From contig CAJTLO010000007.1 in NCBI GenBank assembly GCA_910577285.1, positions 29,768 to 93,767 on the forward strand: a stretch of DNA of 64,000 bases, given 5' to 3'. This stretch comes from an uncultured Rikenellaceae bacterium. GTDB lineage: Bacteria; Bacteroidota; Bacteroidia; Bacteroidales; Rikenellaceae. Below are positions 62,048-64,000 of the stretch, in pieces. How positions within the stretch are numbered: position 1 is the stretch's first letter; each line of letters opens with the position of its first letter. Below the pieces are notes generated by a model. The model was given only the letters and a program-made list of their open reading frames with translations. It made no database searches and had not been told where the DNA came from. The position numbers were made by a program, and so were the translations under genes.

Positions 62048-63577
62048 TTGCACGCCGCGATAAACGATCTGTACGGGCTCCCGCAAAAGCCGGTCACGCT
62101 GGCCGCCGACAACGACGCCGGGCGCCGCTTCCGGGTAGAAGTGTTCGACCGGGCCGCACGATGGGTACACGAGCGGGGCGGGTTCTCCGCCGAGATGCTG
62201 GAGGAAGGACCCGCGGCCGACATGGTGCGTGAAACTTACAGTGTTTTGCGCCGGGCGATGGCTGCGGGTGTGGCCGATAACGTCATCCCCGACGCTATGG
62301 TTCGCAAGCTGGAGAACAGTCTTTTTCTGTTCTCCGGGTTCAAGACCGCACAGGAACTGAAAGATATTTCTCTGCGCCTTCGCAATGACGACGGGACCGT
62401 AAAAGGCTTTTCCAGATTCCTCTCAGAGGTGAGGAGTATCGACCGGGCGTATAACGTCAACTACCTGCGGTCGGAGTACAATTTTGCGGTGAGTTCCTCG
62501 CAAATGGCCGCTTCGTGGGCCGAGGTGAAGGCCGCAGGTAACCGGTACGACTTACAGTACCGGACCGCCGGCGACGACCATGTCCGCGAGGAGCACCGCC
62601 CCCTGGCCGGAGTGACGCTGCCCGTGTCGGATGACTTTTGGAGATACTACTATCCGCCCAACGGATGGGGATGCCGCTGTACGGCCGTACAGGTCGTCAA
62701 GGGGAAATACCCCACTTCCGACAGCAAGGCCGCCATACTGGCCGGCGACCGGACCACCGATACTCCGAAAAAACGGATCTTCCGTTTCAACCCCGGCATC
62801 GACGGCCAGATATTCCCGCCCAAGCACCCATACTATAAGCTGTCGAAAGCGGAGGCCGAGCAAGTAGAGAAAAGTATCATCGAACTGCAATTAGACCCGA
62901 TAAAAACCCCGGCACAGATGGCCGACGAGTTGAACAGAATAGGCGGGAGTTGGTTCGAGCACGGTCCCGCACAATTGTTTACGACCCCCAAAAAAGGAGT
63001 CAACGGATTTACCTGTATGGACGGGCGGATATACTTGACCCCGGAACGTATGGAGCGCTCTATACGCGGAATAAACCGTATCGCCGAAGGGGTGAACGCG
63101 ACGTTCGACGAGGAGGATGCGCTGGCTACGCTGTGGCATGAAATCATGCACAACCGTAATAAGCCGGGCAATATGCGGTTGGGGAAAACGGAAACCAGGT
63201 ATATGGAGCTGGCTAACGAGTTCGTAGCACGAAAGACGCTCCCGGAGTTCTTTAAGGCTCTCGGCGGTGAGTTGCAAACGAGGGAACTGACGGTAAACCG
63301 TGCGTCGACCGGTTATAACCGAATGGTCCGGAACTTCGACACCTTGATAGACGCCACTCAAGCCGACCGGGAAACCGTTACGGAGGCCGTGAAGGATGCC
63401 CTATTCAATACACCATACGACCGACAAAAAGAGGGACTGGTAAAGTCCCTCTTAAAAGGCGGGGCGAAAAGGAAAGACGGAACGGTACTGAAAAAAGGAG
63501 AACTGGGGCAGTGGATAAAATATTGCGTCGACTTTCACGAAGACCTGTTTAAAAATATGCTACTTAAAACGCTATAA
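62048..63577 (+). CDS. MuF head-morphogenesis protein with C-terminal metallopeptidase-like domain
   Basis: About 509 residues if TTG 62048 is used; no ATG exists in this frame before residue ~45. The N-terminal part (YYAGLHAAINDLYG, DRAARWVHERGG) and the MuF core at residues about 170-206 (YRTAGDDHVREEHRPLAG, FWRYYYPPNGWGCRC) define a head minor protein exported with DNA. A further ~210 residues carry TLWHEIMHNR at about residue 363 and ELANEFVARKTLPEF at about 387, the HExxH and third-ligand layout of ImmA/IrrE-like zinc peptidases. MuF-effector fusions of this kind are known phage toxins. A frameshifted start MLFSPE at 62008 is possible. Confidence 0.72.
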   Translation: MHAAINDLYGLPQKPVTLAADNDAGRRFRVEVFDRAARWVHERGGFSAEMLEEGPAADMVRETYSVLRRAMAAGVADNVIPDAMVRKLENSLFLFSGFKTAQELKDISLRLRNDDGTVKGFSRFLSEVRSIDRAYNVNYLRSEYNFAVSSSQMAASWAEVKAAGNRYDLQYRTAGDDHVREEHRPLAGVTLPVSDDFWRYYYPPNGWGCRCTAVQVVKGKYPTSDSKAAILAGDRTTDTPKKRIFRFNPGIDGQIFPPKHPYYKLSKAEAEQVEKSIIELQLDPIKTPAQMADELNRIGGSWFEHGPAQLFTTPKKGVNGFTCMDGRIYLTPERMERSIRGINRIAEGVNATFDEEDALATLWHEIMHNRNKPGNMRLGKTETRYMELANEFVARKTLPEFFKALGGELQTRELTVNRASTGYNRMVRNFDTLIDATQADRETVTEAVKDALFNTPYDRQKEGLVKSLLKGGAKRKDGTVLKKGELGQWIKYCVDFHEDLFKNMLLKTL

Positions 63578-63578
63578 G

Positions 63579-63818
63579 TTATTCGTCAAATGAAGCCGCA
63601 ATCTCCTCGGCAAACTGTTTCTCGACAGCCGCCTCTAAACCTTCATATCCGGGCTCCTCCGACAAACTAAGCATACTATTCCACCTCAAATCCGGATGTT
63701 CCTTAATTTCGTTAATATAGACCTCTTTACCCAATGGAAAATATTCATTTAATAGCTGGTCATCGGTACAGAGGTCGAACACAGTGAGTTCACGTAAATT
63801 AAGATTATTGTAATCCAT
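63579..63818 (-). CDS. Small acidic protein convergent with the MuF gene
   Basis: 79 residues with 19 Asp/Glu and 5 Lys/Arg, so strongly acidic. No membrane segment or known motif (start MDYNNLNLRELTVFDLCTDD; end EKQFAEEIAASFDE). It is antisense in orientation and its stop lies one base from the MuF stop. AT content is clearly higher than in the other phage genes. It could be an inhibitor of the metallopeptidase domain, or an unrelated cargo gene. Confidence 0.6.
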   Translation of the reverse strand: MDYNNLNLRELTVFDLCTDDQLLNEYFPLGKEVYINEIKEHPDLRWNSMLSLSEEPGYEGLEAAVEKQFAEEIAASFDE

Positions 63819-63858
63819 AGCTATTGATTTTTATGATACTGCTCAAAAAACGAGAGTT

Positions 63859-64000
63859 ATGCACCCTCTAATTAAAAACATTCTTTCCGACTTGCGTGTG
63901 GAGGTGCTGGACGAGTTCAACCGGAACTTCACGCGCAAAGCCTTTTTCGATCGGCCGTGGCCGGCGCGGCAGATGGATACGGGCCGCGGAACGCTCCTGC
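63859..64000 (+). CDS. Partial gene, phage virion morphogenesis-like (3' end outside window)
   Basis: 47 codons from ATG 63859 (MHPLIKNILSDLRVEVLDEF) to the window edge. The start is helical with the segment RKAFFDRPWPARQMDTGRG, which fits Mu gpG-type virion morphogenesis proteins that come after gpF. Too short for certainty. Confidence 0.5.
   Translation, partial: MHPLIKNILSDLRVEVLDEFNRNFTRKAFFDRPWPARQMDTGRGTLL

Larger units (their letters stand above)
43309..64000. mobile_element. Mu-like transposable prophage, left part (right end outside window)
   Basis: Continuous set of Mu-type genes from tail fibre (43354) to a head gene cut by the window edge. Mu hallmarks are the DUF935 portal, the MuF head protein, a gp36-like protein, Mu-style tail sheath, tube and baseplate proteins, and a frameshifted tail chaperone. 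The left boundary is estimated from TG at 43309, where TGTTATA is repeated at 43309 and 43324. The transposase, its B protein and the repressor are not in the window and should lie to the right. The true end could be anywhere in 43278-43350. Confidence 0.88.

Noticed and set aside
62008..62232. 75-codon frame from ATG 62008 as a separate gene
   Set aside because: Beyond the first six codons it is Arg-rich shadow sequence of the MuF frame. Only its start may be real, as discussed for the frameshift.
43354..64000. Diversity-generating retroelement in the prophage
   Set aside because: No reverse transcriptase motif (such as YxDD) and no near-repeat of the fibre tip was found in the window.

Overview
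The window looks like a GC-rich gut Bacteroidales chromosome, most likely an Alistipes-type (Rikenellaceae) genome. The evidence is that genes carry the Bacteroidetes promoter pattern (TTTG, 19-21 bases, TAnnTTTG) and no Shine-Dalgarno boxes. The gene content also fits: a DAHP synthase/chorismate mutase fusion, a DUF4271-type protein, a bile-salt-hydrolase-family enzyme, many lipoproteins, and a two-ExbD TonB-energising operon. The species is inference; no rRNA is present.

Bases 1-43,240 are ordinary chromosome. A long minus-strand run (6505 to 1) holds a LysE-type exporter, cmk, ispH, a small membrane protein, an S41 protease, a histidine kinase and a DUF4271-type protein. Then come lnt and folC (+), mutY (-), an Omp28-like PKD lipoprotein (+), the aroG/chorismate mutase fusion (-), another lipoprotein (+), and a region with a candidate small RNA upstream of ruvB. 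An envelope operon follows on the minus strand (SGNH esterase, MBOAT acyltransferase, PAP2 phosphatase, DUF456), headed by a 75-bp tandem repeat whose units carry promoter -7 boxes. Next are a TPR lipoprotein, rpsO-pnp, NfeD, ApbE and a lipid kinase (+). After tRNA-His come exbB/exbD, tRNA-Ser, asparaginase, tatD and dprA. dprA is broken by one in-frame amber codon. tRNA-Cys, small ORFs, a short malic enzyme and a choloylglycine hydrolase complete the chromosomal part.

From about 43.3 kb to the right edge lies most of the structural half of a Mu-like transposable prophage. Its genes diverge from about 57.75 kb. Leftward: protease/scaffold, capsid, holin, probable u-spanin, sheath, tube, tail chaperone with a -1 frameshift, tape measure, baseplate, tail fibre. 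Rightward: small and large terminase, amidase endolysin, gp36-like protein, DUF935 portal, MuF head protein, then a partial virion-morphogenesis gene. The transposase, repressor and right end are outside the window.

The most interesting locus is at 62.0-63.8 kb. The MuF head protein has an extra C-terminal zinc-metallopeptidase-like domain (HEIMH plus ELANEF), no usable ATG in its own frame, and a small very acidic ORF convergent with its 3' end. This fits a phage-borne MuF effector, possibly with an inhibitor. Other notable signals are a textbook A AAA AAG frameshift site in the tail chaperone, an orphan host promoter and large palindrome at the prophage edge, and the amber codon in dprA.
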